DNA of 5,636 nucleotides from Armatimonadota bacterium (GCA_026419655.1 JANZZA010000053.1:1-5636), one strand, 5' to 3'; shown: positions 1-5,636, counted from the first letter of the stretch. Notes: generated from the sequence alone by a model not told the origin. Program-made: numbers and translations.

Positions 1-653
1 TAAACGTGCTTCAGTGCCGGCCACTGTTCATGCCGGGCGCCCAAGCCTCCGTTGAGATAAAAGAAGACCTGTCGCCGCAGGACGTACTCTTTCGCTCAAA
101 CCGCATGATAAGCGGCGGCGTGGTGTCAGGCATACGCTATATCATCTACGTCGATCCTGCCGCCTACAGCCGCTCGTCAATGGACACGAAGATGGCCTTG
201 GGCAGACTGGTAGGCAAACTCAACGATCACCCGGCCATCGCAGAAGGCAAAGTTATGATGGTGGGACCCGGGCGATGGGGCAGCTCTAACATAGAACTTG
301 GCGTGAACGTCGGCTACGCTGACATTGATAACGCCGCCGTGCTGGTCGAGATTGGCATGGAAGAAGCCGGCCACATGCCTGACGTATCCTACGGGACACA
401 TTTCTTCCAGGACCTGGTCGAGCAGGGCATAATATTCCTCGCCGTTTATCCGGACGACCCAGCCTCAGCGTACAATCGAGACTTCTTCGCCACAGCAGCC
501 AACGCCCTCAGTAATCTCGTGCCTGGCGCGGAAGATTTTGAGCAGGTAATCCGCGTCCTCGACGTACCAGCGGTCACGGGCGGGCGCTATGCCAAGGTAA
601 TCGCCGATACCACAAACCGCACCGCCGTGTGCTTCCTGGACAGCGCCACGTGA
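1..653 (+). CDS. PEP/pyruvate-binding domain protein (PPDK_N/PEP synthase-like), C-terminal part, 5' truncated
   Basis: The frame is open to the left edge (first full codon at base 3) and ends at TGA 651-653, so the start lies outside the window; the GTG at 6 is an internal valine. The first visible residues contain QCRP, the motif that closes the ATP-grasp PPDK_N domain (QARP in PEP synthase and pyruvate phosphate dikinase). The remaining ~205 residues match, from memory, the C-terminal module of long 'PEP/pyruvate-binding domain' proteins: GPGRWGSS (about residues 87-94 counted from the GTG), ELGV, YADI, VEIG, then SYGTHFFQDLVEQGI and YPDD. Family members bind ATP and PEP/pyruvate, in the cytoplasm. 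The protein stops soon after this module, with no phosphohistidine swivelling domain and no PEP-utilising TIM barrel visible, so it is not a classical PEP synthase; phosphotransfer activity is unproven and the substrate unknown. The next gene is convergent, so this is the last gene of its transcription unit. Family assignment is fairly sure, function is not. Confidence 0.82.
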   Translation, partial: NVLQCRPLFMPGAQASVEIKEDLSPQDVLFRSNRMISGGVVSGIRYIIYVDPAAYSRSSMDTKMALGRLVGKLNDHPAIAEGKVMMVGPGRWGSSNIELGVNVGYADIDNAAVLVEIGMEEAGHMPDVSYGTHFFQDLVEQGIIFLAVYPDDPASAYNRDFFATAANALSNLVPGAEDFEQVIRVLDVPAVTGGRYAKVIADTTNRTAVCFLDSAT

Positions 654-790
654 AGCCGGCCCTCACCAGCACCCTGCTCTGCGCCCTGAGTCGAGCGGTC
701 GTCGCCAGTGCAGGTAAACACTCGCGAGACCACACACCTGAGGCCCAACGGCAGCGTCGTCAACAACCCTCCAGCCGCCGCGCGCAACCC

Positions 791-817
791 TCCCGCGCGC
801 GACGTGAGTGCGCGGGA
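791..817. terminator. Candidate bidirectional terminator hairpin
   Basis: The arms TCCCGCGCGC (791-800) and GTGCGCGGGA (808-817) pair over 10 bp with one G-U wobble and a 7-base loop. A smaller 5-bp hairpin (817-829) follows directly. It lies 137 bases past the stop of the upstream + gene and about 190 bases past the stop of the - gene. No poly-T tract follows on either strand, so it is not a textbook intrinsic terminator; it could stabilise the 3' ends instead. Confidence 0.35.
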
Positions 818-836
818 CCCGTAGCGGGTTGGCAGC

Positions 837-857
837 CCAAAAACAAGTGGTTTTTGG
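837..857. terminator. A/T-core hairpin, possible terminator element
   Basis: CCAAAAAC (837-844) and GTTTTTGG (850-857) form a perfect 8-bp stem with a 5-base loop. The T-run sits inside the 3' arm on both strands, so the hairpin is symmetrical with respect to the two converging genes. Five of the eight pairs are A-T, which makes it weak on its own. Base 845 onwards can instead pair with 913-921 (AAGTGGTTT with AAACCACTT). Confidence 0.25.
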
Positions 858-933
858 CCCCAGCAACCGGAAGACGAAGCGTTTATCACAGCCTCTAGAA
901 GACCGGCACGCGAAACCACTTTTCCCGGAGACC

Positions 934-986
934 GTGGGACCTACACTTTCCCTTAGCTGCTCCGTAGCAAGACTACTGCGTCCCAC
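934..986. repeat. Nested inverted repeat downstream of the M24-like gene
   Basis: GTGGGAC (934-940) pairs with GTCCCAC (980-986) over 7 bp. Inside, GTAG (964-967) pairs with CTAC (973-976) around a 5-base loop. On the - strand this falls 19 bases past the stop of the M24-like gene, so it could be a 3'-end structure of that transcript. Repeats of this length can arise by chance. Confidence 0.25.
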
Positions 987-1004
987 TTGTCGTGGCGGGG
1001 GCTT

Positions 1005-2105
1005 TCAACGCACCAGAATTGCCGGGCGCAGGAGGACTGCGTCGCCCCGGCAGGTCTCGAGCATTGGCCAGTCGGGCTGGGCGCTTATGATTTCCGGGCC
1101 GTCGGGACGAGCAACAATGGTATCTTCGGATTTGGTGCCCGCGATGGTGGGATTCCAGGCGAAGGCCTGATTTTCGAAAACGGTTTCCGGACAGGTGGGA
1201 CTGGCGCGATAGTCTCGCGGGGCATAGCCCGTCGCGCCGCCTTGATGATGCCGCCGCCACTCGTCCGGATAGCCGGCCTCTGCATAGGTTTGTACGGCCC
1301 GCTGGAATATCTCGCCCACCTTTGCGCCAGGAATCGTCGAAGCAATCAGACAAGCATCAACACAGCACACAGCCTCATGGCGGCGGAGCAGCTCTGGATC
1401 AGGCTGGCCAAAGTAAACCACGCGGCTAGCAGAAACGCCCAGCCCCCAGCGCCGGGCGCCGATAACCAGCATGGCGTGGCGCTCCAGCCTGCGCTCCGTC
1501 GGTATCGGGTGACGGAAGTTGTAGCAGCGCTCATCAGTGGCGACCAATAGCACGGCGGGCGTGATGCCTGCGGCAAGGAGCCTGTGCGCCAGAAGCGCCG
1601 CGATTTCGTGCTCAGTCATTCCCGGCTCGATTTCGCGGGCCGTTTCACCCAGTGCGTTGGCGGCCCGCGCCCCAACCCATCGGTATCGCTCGATTTCCGG
1701 CGGGAGGAGTTGCCACCGTAGCCGCGCAAGGGCCTGGGATTCATTAGTTGCGCCCGGTGGCCAGGCGCCATCGCTTGCGACCTTGTCGCCGCCTATAAGT
1801 TCCTGCTCAATCCGGCCCTCTGGCTCATGCCACGGCTGCTCATGGGTAACAATGGGTAACTCCGCCACTTCCTCGGCCAGCAGACGCGGAAGCTCGATGT
1901 TTGTGGCCACGAGATGCACGGCGTCGCGGGTCACTAGCAAGCGGCCGACGCCTGTCTCGGTCGCCATGGCAACGTGGCTATCACCGCCGCACGTAAGCCA
2001 CGCAAAGTTTGCCTGGCTGCTGAAGCCTACGGCGTCGTAACTGCGGCTGTCCATGAATTCCCGCACGCGGTCAAGCTTGGCCTGGAATTCCTCAAGGCGC
2101 GTCAT
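1005..2105 (-). CDS. M24-fold aminopeptidase P-like protein lacking most metal ligands
   Basis: A complete 366-residue protein, ATG at 2105-2103 to TGA at 1007-1005. Residues about 1-135 fit the creatinase/aminopeptidase P N-terminal domain; about 140-366 fit the M24 'pita-bread' domain, with NFRHPIP (196-202), RRHEAV (241-246), PGAKVGEIF (259-267), YPDEW (279-283), HHQGGATGY (286-294) and TKSEDTI (324-330). Active M24 enzymes use five ligands, Asp, Asp, His, Glu and Glu, to hold two metal ions. Here, by eye, both aspartate positions are replaced (LVIGAR around 213-218 and SASR at 225-228, where D is expected in VDLGA and SDxTR), and the first glutamate is Asn318 in AWNP. A His (286 or 287) and Glu327 remain. 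The fold is clear, but the peptidase name should not be taken to mean Xaa-Pro hydrolysis; a metal-free enzyme, as creatinase is, or a binding protein is possible. No signal peptide is seen, so it is probably cytoplasmic. It is transcribed alone, away from the hydrolase. I recall similar NFRHPIPT proteins in other bacteria, usually annotated as M24 peptidases. Confidence 0.88.
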   Translation of the reverse strand: MTRLEEFQAKLDRVREFMDSRSYDAVGFSSQANFAWLTCGGDSHVAMATETGVGRLLVTRDAVHLVATNIELPRLLAEEVAELPIVTHEQPWHEPEGRIEQELIGGDKVASDGAWPPGATNESQALARLRWQLLPPEIERYRWVGARAANALGETAREIEPGMTEHEIAALLAHRLLAAGITPAVLLVATDERCYNFRHPIPTERRLERHAMLVIGARRWGLGVSASRVVYFGQPDPELLRRHEAVCCVDACLIASTIPGAKVGEIFQRAVQTYAEAGYPDEWRRHHQGGATGYAPRDYRASPTCPETVFENQAFAWNPTIAGTKSEDTIVARPDGPEIISAQPDWPMLETCRGDAVLLRPAILVR

Positions 2106-2112
2106 CGAAGTG

Positions 2113-2119
2113 TTCCCCC
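2113..2119 (-). promoter_or_regulatory. Ribosome binding site of the M24-like gene
   Basis: On the - strand GGGGGAA ends 7 bases before the ATG. It is a partial match to GGAGG at normal spacing and supports the start at 2105, which also places the N-terminal helix where the family begins. Farther up, TAAAAT (- strand, 2157-2152) resembles a -10 box but has no good -35 partner, so I do not call a promoter. Confidence 0.45.
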
Positions 2120-2361
2120 GACAGGATTATTGCGGCAAGAAGCAATCGCGTATTTTACCAGGGGCGAGCGTGCTCCTTTTTCGGAACAGGCAAGAAAAGA
2201 AGTGGAGCGCCCCGGTATTCACCCGGTAGTCATGTGCGCCGGCCGCCACCAGTGATGCCATGGGCGACCGCTGCGAGACATCCCTTGGTAGCCCCACCGA
2301 TGCGTGACCCGCGTCAGGGCGTGCCGTTAATTTCCGCTGCCTGGGCGCGGCGCACCGGTGA

Positions 2362-2459
2362 AAGCATTCTTTCGCAACAATCACCTGCGGCAGAGCGCAA
2401 AGACTATACAGCCCACTTGCGCAGGCCGGCTGCGAAAGATGCGGCCGTACGCAATGCTT
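2362..2459 (+). repeat. Compound inverted repeat upstream of the hydrolase, possible structured leader RNA
   Basis: The left arm AAGCATTCTTTCGCA (2362-2376) pairs with two right-hand blocks: TGCGAAAG (2431-2438) and AATGCTT (2453-2459), 15 bp in all, with 14 extra bases (2439-2452) bulging out on the right. The enclosed loop holds two further pairings that exclude each other: CCTGCG (2384-2389) with CGCAGG (2420-2425), or GCGCAA (2395-2400) with TTGCGC (2417-2422). The block ends 93 bases before the hydrolase start. It could be a cis-acting leader, a small RNA, or a protein operator. No known riboswitch class is recognised. Confidence 0.35.
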
Positions 2460-2538
2460 ACCCGCAGAAACCTTGCTGAGGCTTACCCAGCGATGTCGTC
2501 GAGCAGGTAAGAGCCGGCGAGAGTGGAAACGGGACTGT

Positions 2539-2544
2539 GGTGAT
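2539..2544 (+). promoter_or_regulatory. Probable ribosome binding site of the hydrolase
   Basis: GGTGAT is complementary to the AUCACC part of the 16S rRNA 3' end and lies 8 bases before the ATG at 2553. The alternative GGAAAG (2545-2550) is only 2 bases from the start. An in-frame TGA at 2541-2543 overlaps the site, so no upstream in-frame start is possible; the next in-frame ATG is at 2568. Confidence 0.4.
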
Positions 2545-2552
2545 GGAAAGCC

Positions 2553-2609
2553 ATGAGAACGTGCACGATGGTTGGCGTCTTTTTCATGCTCAGCGTGGTT
2601 TGCCATGCC
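2553..2609 (+). other. Signal peptide of the hydrolase
   Basis: Residues 1-19 have a short basic start (Arg2), a hydrophobic core (about 6-16, VGVFFMLSVV) and a likely signal peptidase I site after CHA (17-19). Cys17 is preceded by Val-Val, a poor lipobox, so lipoprotein processing is less likely. Met6 is an alternative start, but it would remove the only basic residue. Confidence 0.7.
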
Positions 2610-5600
2610 ACCGACGCTGTCGCGACGCTTCTGCCCAATGGCTCCTTCGAGGAAGGCGTTGGCACAGCACCCGCCGGCTGGACGCTGGTGGGAAAGGGTG
2701 AGTGGATAAACAATCCCCGCGTTGCCCATTCCGGCAAGCGCTGCGTCATGGTTGAGGGCGATGGTCAGTCGGTGATGTACTGGCGCACCGACGCTTCTAT
2801 GATCCAGCCGGGGCGCCTTTACGAATTTCGGTTCTGGCACCGGGCCGACCCAAACGTCACCGGCGGCTGCCTTATCTCCGGGCCGTCCTTTGCCAATGAC
2901 GACCATGGTTACACCACACAGTGGCAGGAGGCACGGTACGTTTTCCTGGCCCCACCCAAAATACCACCCGAGGCCTACATTCGCCTGGGCATATGGGTCA
3001 CCAAGGGCCGCGTCTATTTCGATGATGCAGCATTGTTCGCAACAGAGGTCTTCCACAGCACCCAGGGCAATATTGAGTTGGGCGAAGGAGAAAGAATCGT
3101 GGGCGCTGAGTACACCTGCTCCCCTGATTACTGGGGCTACGGGAACTATTATAGCCGGGCGCTGGCTGACTTTTCTTGCGGCTGGAACACTAATCGCTGG
3201 GCCTTCGGCCCAGGCAGCTACGTCACGTACAAGCACGAAATACCGGGCGCAAGCATTAAAACCGCCACGGTGGACATCAACGTCAACTATCACACGGCGG
3301 GCCAGTGCGTGGTCGAGGCAAGCAACGATGGACAAAACTGGCACACTGTCGGCACCGTAGCCACTGCTTCGGGCGGGAAGTTTTCGATACCGCAGGAAGT
3401 ATTGCCAGCAGGCGTGCTTTACGTGCGGCTGCGCTCGCCAGGCCAGGAAGAAGCACGGGAAGATTCGGCTCCCGGTTCCTTTCAGATTGACCGCTATTTG
3501 TTCCGCGCCACCCTCGACCGCGACATTGGTACCTTCCGCGGCCACACCACCTACGTTACCTATGAAAAAACCTCTGACGACCTGCCAGTGCGAATTACTG
3601 CGCTCGGTTCAGGACCTGGAGAGCACAAAGCACGTTTCCAGGTGACAAATCGCCGGTCAACGACTGCCAGACTGCGGGCGGAACTCGTGGCGACGCTGGT
3701 GACGGCAGGCCGCGAGGAGAAATTTTCGGGCGAAGCGCCAGTTGGGCCCGGGAAAACGAGTGAAATCGTGGTGCCGTGGATGGTGCGCGATGTGGGCGAG
3801 TACAAAATTGCGTTCAGCGTAAAAGAAGGCCCCAACACAGTCAGCTCTGGCACCGCAGGAGGATTTACGATACCTGTGGTCCAGGATGCGTCCTATGGGT
3901 ACGCCATTCGGAGCGACGAGGCAGCAGATGTGTGGTGGTGTGAGGGTGCGTGGAAGGTGGGTCTGGACCGGCCGGCGCCCGAGAAAAAGCTGGCCGAAAT
4001 GAGCGTCCAGGCTGCCCGCGGAGAGTTCGAGCCAGTCCAGTTGGTCATACGCCCCAAGCGCGAATTAAAAGGTCTGACGGTGAGGATTTCAGACTTCCGT
4101 GGGCAGAGAGCCAGTCTCCCGGCCTCAATCGTGACCGTAAAGCAGGTTGAATACGTCGAGGTGACGATACCGACGGACCGCTTCGGCTGCGAGGGCTGGT
4201 GGCCCGACCCCCTGCCGCCCGTGAGAGGCCCAATTAGTGCCCCGGCGGGCCGCAATCTGCCCCTGTGGCTTACCGTCCATGCACCAAGAAACGCCCGGCC
4301 CGGGACCTACAAGGCCACTGTGACGGTCTCGGCTGACAGGGGCTTCAGGATTGATGTGCCGCTGAGGCTGCGCGTGTACAATTTCGAAATCCCTCGAGAA
4401 GTTCACCTGCAAACCGCCCTGGGCATAAACGCCGGCGACATATGGCTTTACCACAACCTCACCGCACCAGAAGACCGGGAAGCTCGCGAGAAAGTCTGGG
4501 ACCTTTACATGCAGAACTGGCGCGACCACCATATCTCTCCCTTCGGTTTCAGCCTGCGTCCGTGGAAGGTCAACATCACGGGCGCGTACTGGCAGGGCGG
4601 CGACCTGACCTCAGACGGGCCTCACTCTGGCCGCCAGTGCATGCAGATTAGCGACCCCGGCCCGGGTAATCCTGCGTCGGAGCACACTCAAAAACTGCCT
4701 ATTGAGCGCGGCGCGACGTACGTGCTGCGGTTTTGGGCGCGGACCGCAACTGACGGCCAGGAGTTTATGGTCACTCTTGGCCAAAACGATGAGACCAGCC
4801 AGTGGCTCTGGGGCCGAAACATTGACATCACACTTGCCGGCAGCACCAACTGGAAAGAATACGAAATAAAACTGCCGCCGGACAGGTTCACAGATCGGAC
4901 GGCAACGGTGGGACTGGCGCTCAGACCGTCACGATGGGTCGAGGACGGTTCAACGACAGGCACCACCTGGTACGACGACGTGTTCTTCGGACAAGAGGGT
5001 GGCGAGAACCTGGTCGAGGACCCTGGCTTCGAGGTCGGCTGGGACAGAGTGCAGGTAGAAGTGGACTTTTCTGAGTGGGACCGAGACGCCGAGAAATATC
5101 TCGATGGCTACGGATTCAACACCTTCGTCATACCCATCCAGGGACTCGGCTGGGGGCGCTATCCCAACTACGACCCCGGTTCCTTTGGCCCCTTCACGTT
5201 CGGCACGCCGGGCTACGAGCGTCTCATGGGCGATTACCTCATGCAAATCCAAAACCACCTGGAAGAAAAGGACTGGCTGAAGAAGGGATTTATCTACTGG
5301 TACGACGAGCCAGAAGTGAACGACTATCCCTTCGTGGTGGAGCGGAACAAACTGATAAAACGGCTGGCGCCAAAGCTGACCAGAATGCTCACCGAAGAGC
5401 CACACCCGGAGCTGACAGGGGACGTGGACCTCTGGTGCCCCCTGCTGAGTGCGTACGTGCCCAAGACGTGCCAGGAGCGGCAGGCAGCAGGCGACCGGGT
5501 CTGGTGGTACATCTGTTGCGGGCCTCGCGCCCCCTTCCTGGGCGAATTCATTGACCATCCGCACACTGACATGAGGGCCTGGCCCTGGGCCACCTGGAAA

Positions 5601-5636
5601 TGGCGCGTCGAAGGTTGCCTCATCTGGACGACGACC
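2553..5636 (+). CDS. Large secreted multidomain glycoside hydrolase, GH123/DUF4091-like, 3' truncated
   Basis: The frame is open without a stop for 1028 codons and runs off the right edge. In order I see: a signal peptide (1-19); a CBM4/9-like jelly roll (about 26-165, NGSFEEG at 29-35, YFDDAALF at 155-162); a second galactose-binding-like sandwich (about 178-322, NDGQNW at 258-263, FQIDRYLF at 310-317); an Ig-like domain (about 328-447); the N-terminal sandwich that precedes GH123-type barrels (about 455-618, EGAWKVG at 464-470, AARGEFEPVQLVI from 487); and the (beta/alpha)8-type catalytic region from about 619. The barrel shows VDFSEWD (837-843), YWYDEP with Asp918-Glu919, WWYICCGP (984-991) and a closing Trp-rich WPWATWKW segment. 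GH123 enzymes release beta-linked N-acetylgalactosamine using an adjacent Asp-Glu pair and the substrate's acetamido group; Asp918-Glu919 fits that pair. Many DUF4091 relatives are uncharacterised, so the substrate is open. It probably acts outside the cytoplasm on a glycan. A domain of about 160 residues is inserted in the barrel. The true C-terminus is missing. Confidence 0.87.
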   Translation, partial: MRTCTMVGVFFMLSVVCHATDAVATLLPNGSFEEGVGTAPAGWTLVGKGEWINNPRVAHSGKRCVMVEGDGQSVMYWRTDASMIQPGRLYEFRFWHRADPNVTGGCLISGPSFANDDHGYTTQWQEARYVFLAPPKIPPEAYIRLGIWVTKGRVYFDDAALFATEVFHSTQGNIELGEGERIVGAEYTCSPDYWGYGNYYSRALADFSCGWNTNRWAFGPGSYVTYKHEIPGASIKTATVDINVNYHTAGQCVVEASNDGQNWHTVGTVATASGGKFSIPQEVLPAGVLYVRLRSPGQEEAREDSAPGSFQIDRYLFRATLDRDIGTFRGHTTYVTYEKTSDDLPVRITALGSGPGEHKARFQVTNRRSTTARLRAELVATLVTAGREEKFSGEAPVGPGKTSEIVVPWMVRDVGEYKIAFSVKEGPNTVSSGTAGGFTIPVVQDASYGYAIRSDEAADVWWCEGAWKVGLDRPAPEKKLAEMSVQAARGEFEPVQLVIRPKRELKGLTVRISDFRGQRASLPASIVTVKQVEYVEVTIPTDRFGCEGWWPDPLPPVRGPISAPAGRNLPLWLTVHAPRNARPGTYKATVTVSADRGFRIDVPLRLRVYNFEIPREVHLQTALGINAGDIWLYHNLTAPEDREAREKVWDLYMQNWRDHHISPFGFSLRPWKVNITGAYWQGGDLTSDGPHSGRQCMQISDPGPGNPASEHTQKLPIERGATYVLRFWARTATDGQEFMVTLGQNDETSQWLWGRNIDITLAGSTNWKEYEIKLPPDRFTDRTATVGLALRPSRWVEDGSTTGTTWYDDVFFGQEGGENLVEDPGFEVGWDRVQVEVDFSEWDRDAEKYLDGYGFNTFVIPIQGLGWGRYPNYDPGSFGPFTFGTPGYERLMGDYLMQIQNHLEEKDWLKKGFIYWYDEPEVNDYPFVVERNKLIKRLAPKLTRMLTEEPHPELTGDVDLWCPLLSAYVPKTCQERQAAGDRVWWYICCGPRAPFLGEFIDHPHTDMRAWPWATWKWRVEGCLIWTTT
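4557..5042 (+). other. Jelly-roll (CBM-like) domain inserted in the hydrolase barrel
   Basis: Residues about 669-830 interrupt the catalytic region between HHISPFGF (659-666) and VEVDFSEWD (835-843), segments that I recall lying close together in simpler GH123/DUF4091 proteins. The insert has the marks of a CBM4/9 or similar sandwich: SDGPHSGRQCMQIS, YVLRFWART, and WYDDVFFG (806-813). The strand motif that normally opens such domains, NLVEDPGFE (819-827), comes at its end rather than its start. A role in positioning the glycan near the active site is an inference. Confidence 0.6.

Larger units (their letters stand above)
654..1004. other. Intergenic region between convergent genes
   Basis: This 351-base stretch separates the stop codons of two genes that face each other. 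The short open frames on both strands have low-complexity Arg/Ser/Pro/Ala-rich translations with no recognisable motif, and look like chance frames in GC-rich DNA. What it does hold is a run of inverted repeats: 791-817, 817-829 (ACCCG/CGGGT, 3-base loop), 837-857 and 934-986. There is also a 9-base direct repeat, CAACCCTCC, at 764-772 and 785-793. Bidirectional transcription termination is the simplest role, but no hairpin is followed by a clear T-run. Confidence 0.6.
2106..2552. other. Intergenic region between divergent genes
   Basis: This 447-base gap must hold the promoters of the M24-like gene (leftward) and the hydrolase (rightward). No convincing -35/-10 pair was found for either. TATACA at 2405-2410 and the - strand TAAAAT at 2157-2152 are the best -10-like words. 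No gene is supported: open frames here have compositions typical of chance frames. The most notable content is the compound inverted repeat at 2362-2459. The gap is long for a simple promoter region and leaves room for a leader RNA. Confidence 0.55.

Noticed and set aside
629..986. Overlapping short frames on both strands in the convergent gap
   Set aside because: The translations are Arg/Ala/Ser-rich with no family resemblance, and the frames overlap each other and the hairpin cluster.
987..1550. A 187-codon + strand frame opposite the M24-like gene
   Set aside because: It lies entirely antisense to a gene with strong family motifs, has no motif of its own, and no convincing ribosome site.
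2160..2183. GAGCGTGCTC followed by CCTTTTT, resembling an intrinsic terminator on the + strand
   Set aside because: The stem is only 4 bp with a 2-base loop, and no + strand gene upstream would need terminating; the neighbouring gene is on the other strand.
2234..2479. An 81-codon + strand frame in the divergent gap
   Set aside because: There is no recognisable motif and no clear ribosome site. It overlaps the compound inverted repeat and its composition looks random.
2127..3545. A 472-codon open frame on the - strand, opposite the start of the hydrolase and the divergent gap
   Set aside because: It is antisense to the hydrolase's signal peptide and first domains. Its translation has no recognisable domain and shows the Cys/His/Arg-rich, irregular composition of a chance antisense frame in GC-rich DNA. 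The + strand frame here has clear domain motifs.
4950..5564. A 204-codon - strand frame opposite the hydrolase barrel
   Set aside because: It is the complement of the conserved catalytic region, including the Asp-Glu pair; the sense frame explains the sequence.
1..5636. CRISPR array, tRNA/rRNA genes, insertion-sequence ends, defence or toxin-antitoxin genes
   Set aside because: I looked for regularly spaced repeats, tRNA-like signatures, transposase motifs and small paired genes on both strands and found none.

Overview
The window carries two gene ends and one whole gene, in a GC-rich bacterial sequence with SD-like ribosome sites. In order they are: the 3' end of a PEP/pyruvate-binding (PPDK_N-type) protein on the + strand (to 653), a complete M24-fold aminopeptidase-like protein on the - strand (1005-2105), and the first 1028 codons of a very large secreted GH123/DUF4091-type glycoside hydrolase on the + strand (2553 to the right edge, still open). 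There are no tRNAs, rRNAs, insertion sequences, CRISPR repeats or phage genes that I can see. Large secreted DUF4091/GH123 proteins with jelly-roll modules are typical of Armatimonadota, Planctomycetota, Hydrogenedentota and similar polysaccharide degraders. I suggest that kind of organism, probably from an environmental metagenome, only as an inference.

Layout: 1-653 is the C-terminal module of the PEP/pyruvate-binding protein. 654-1004 is a 351-base gap between convergent genes. It has no convincing gene but several inverted repeats, including a 10-bp GC-rich hairpin, that may end transcription from both sides. 1005-2105 is the M24-like gene. 2106-2552 is a 447-base gap between divergent genes, which must hold both promoters. 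It contains a compound inverted repeat (2362-2459) upstream of the hydrolase. 2553-5636 is the hydrolase: signal peptide, a CBM4/9-like jelly roll, a second beta-sandwich, an Ig-like domain, the GH123 N-terminal sandwich, then the catalytic barrel with an Asp-Glu pair.

The three genes do not form an operon (+, -, +) and no shared pathway is evident. The main points of interest are: (a) a carbohydrate-binding-like domain inserted inside the hydrolase barrel, whose usual first strand motif lies at its C-terminal end, so it looks circularly permuted; (b) an M24 protein that has lost most of the family's metal ligands; (c) a possibly structured leader ahead of the hydrolase. I did not find evidence for a wholly new multi-gene system in this window.
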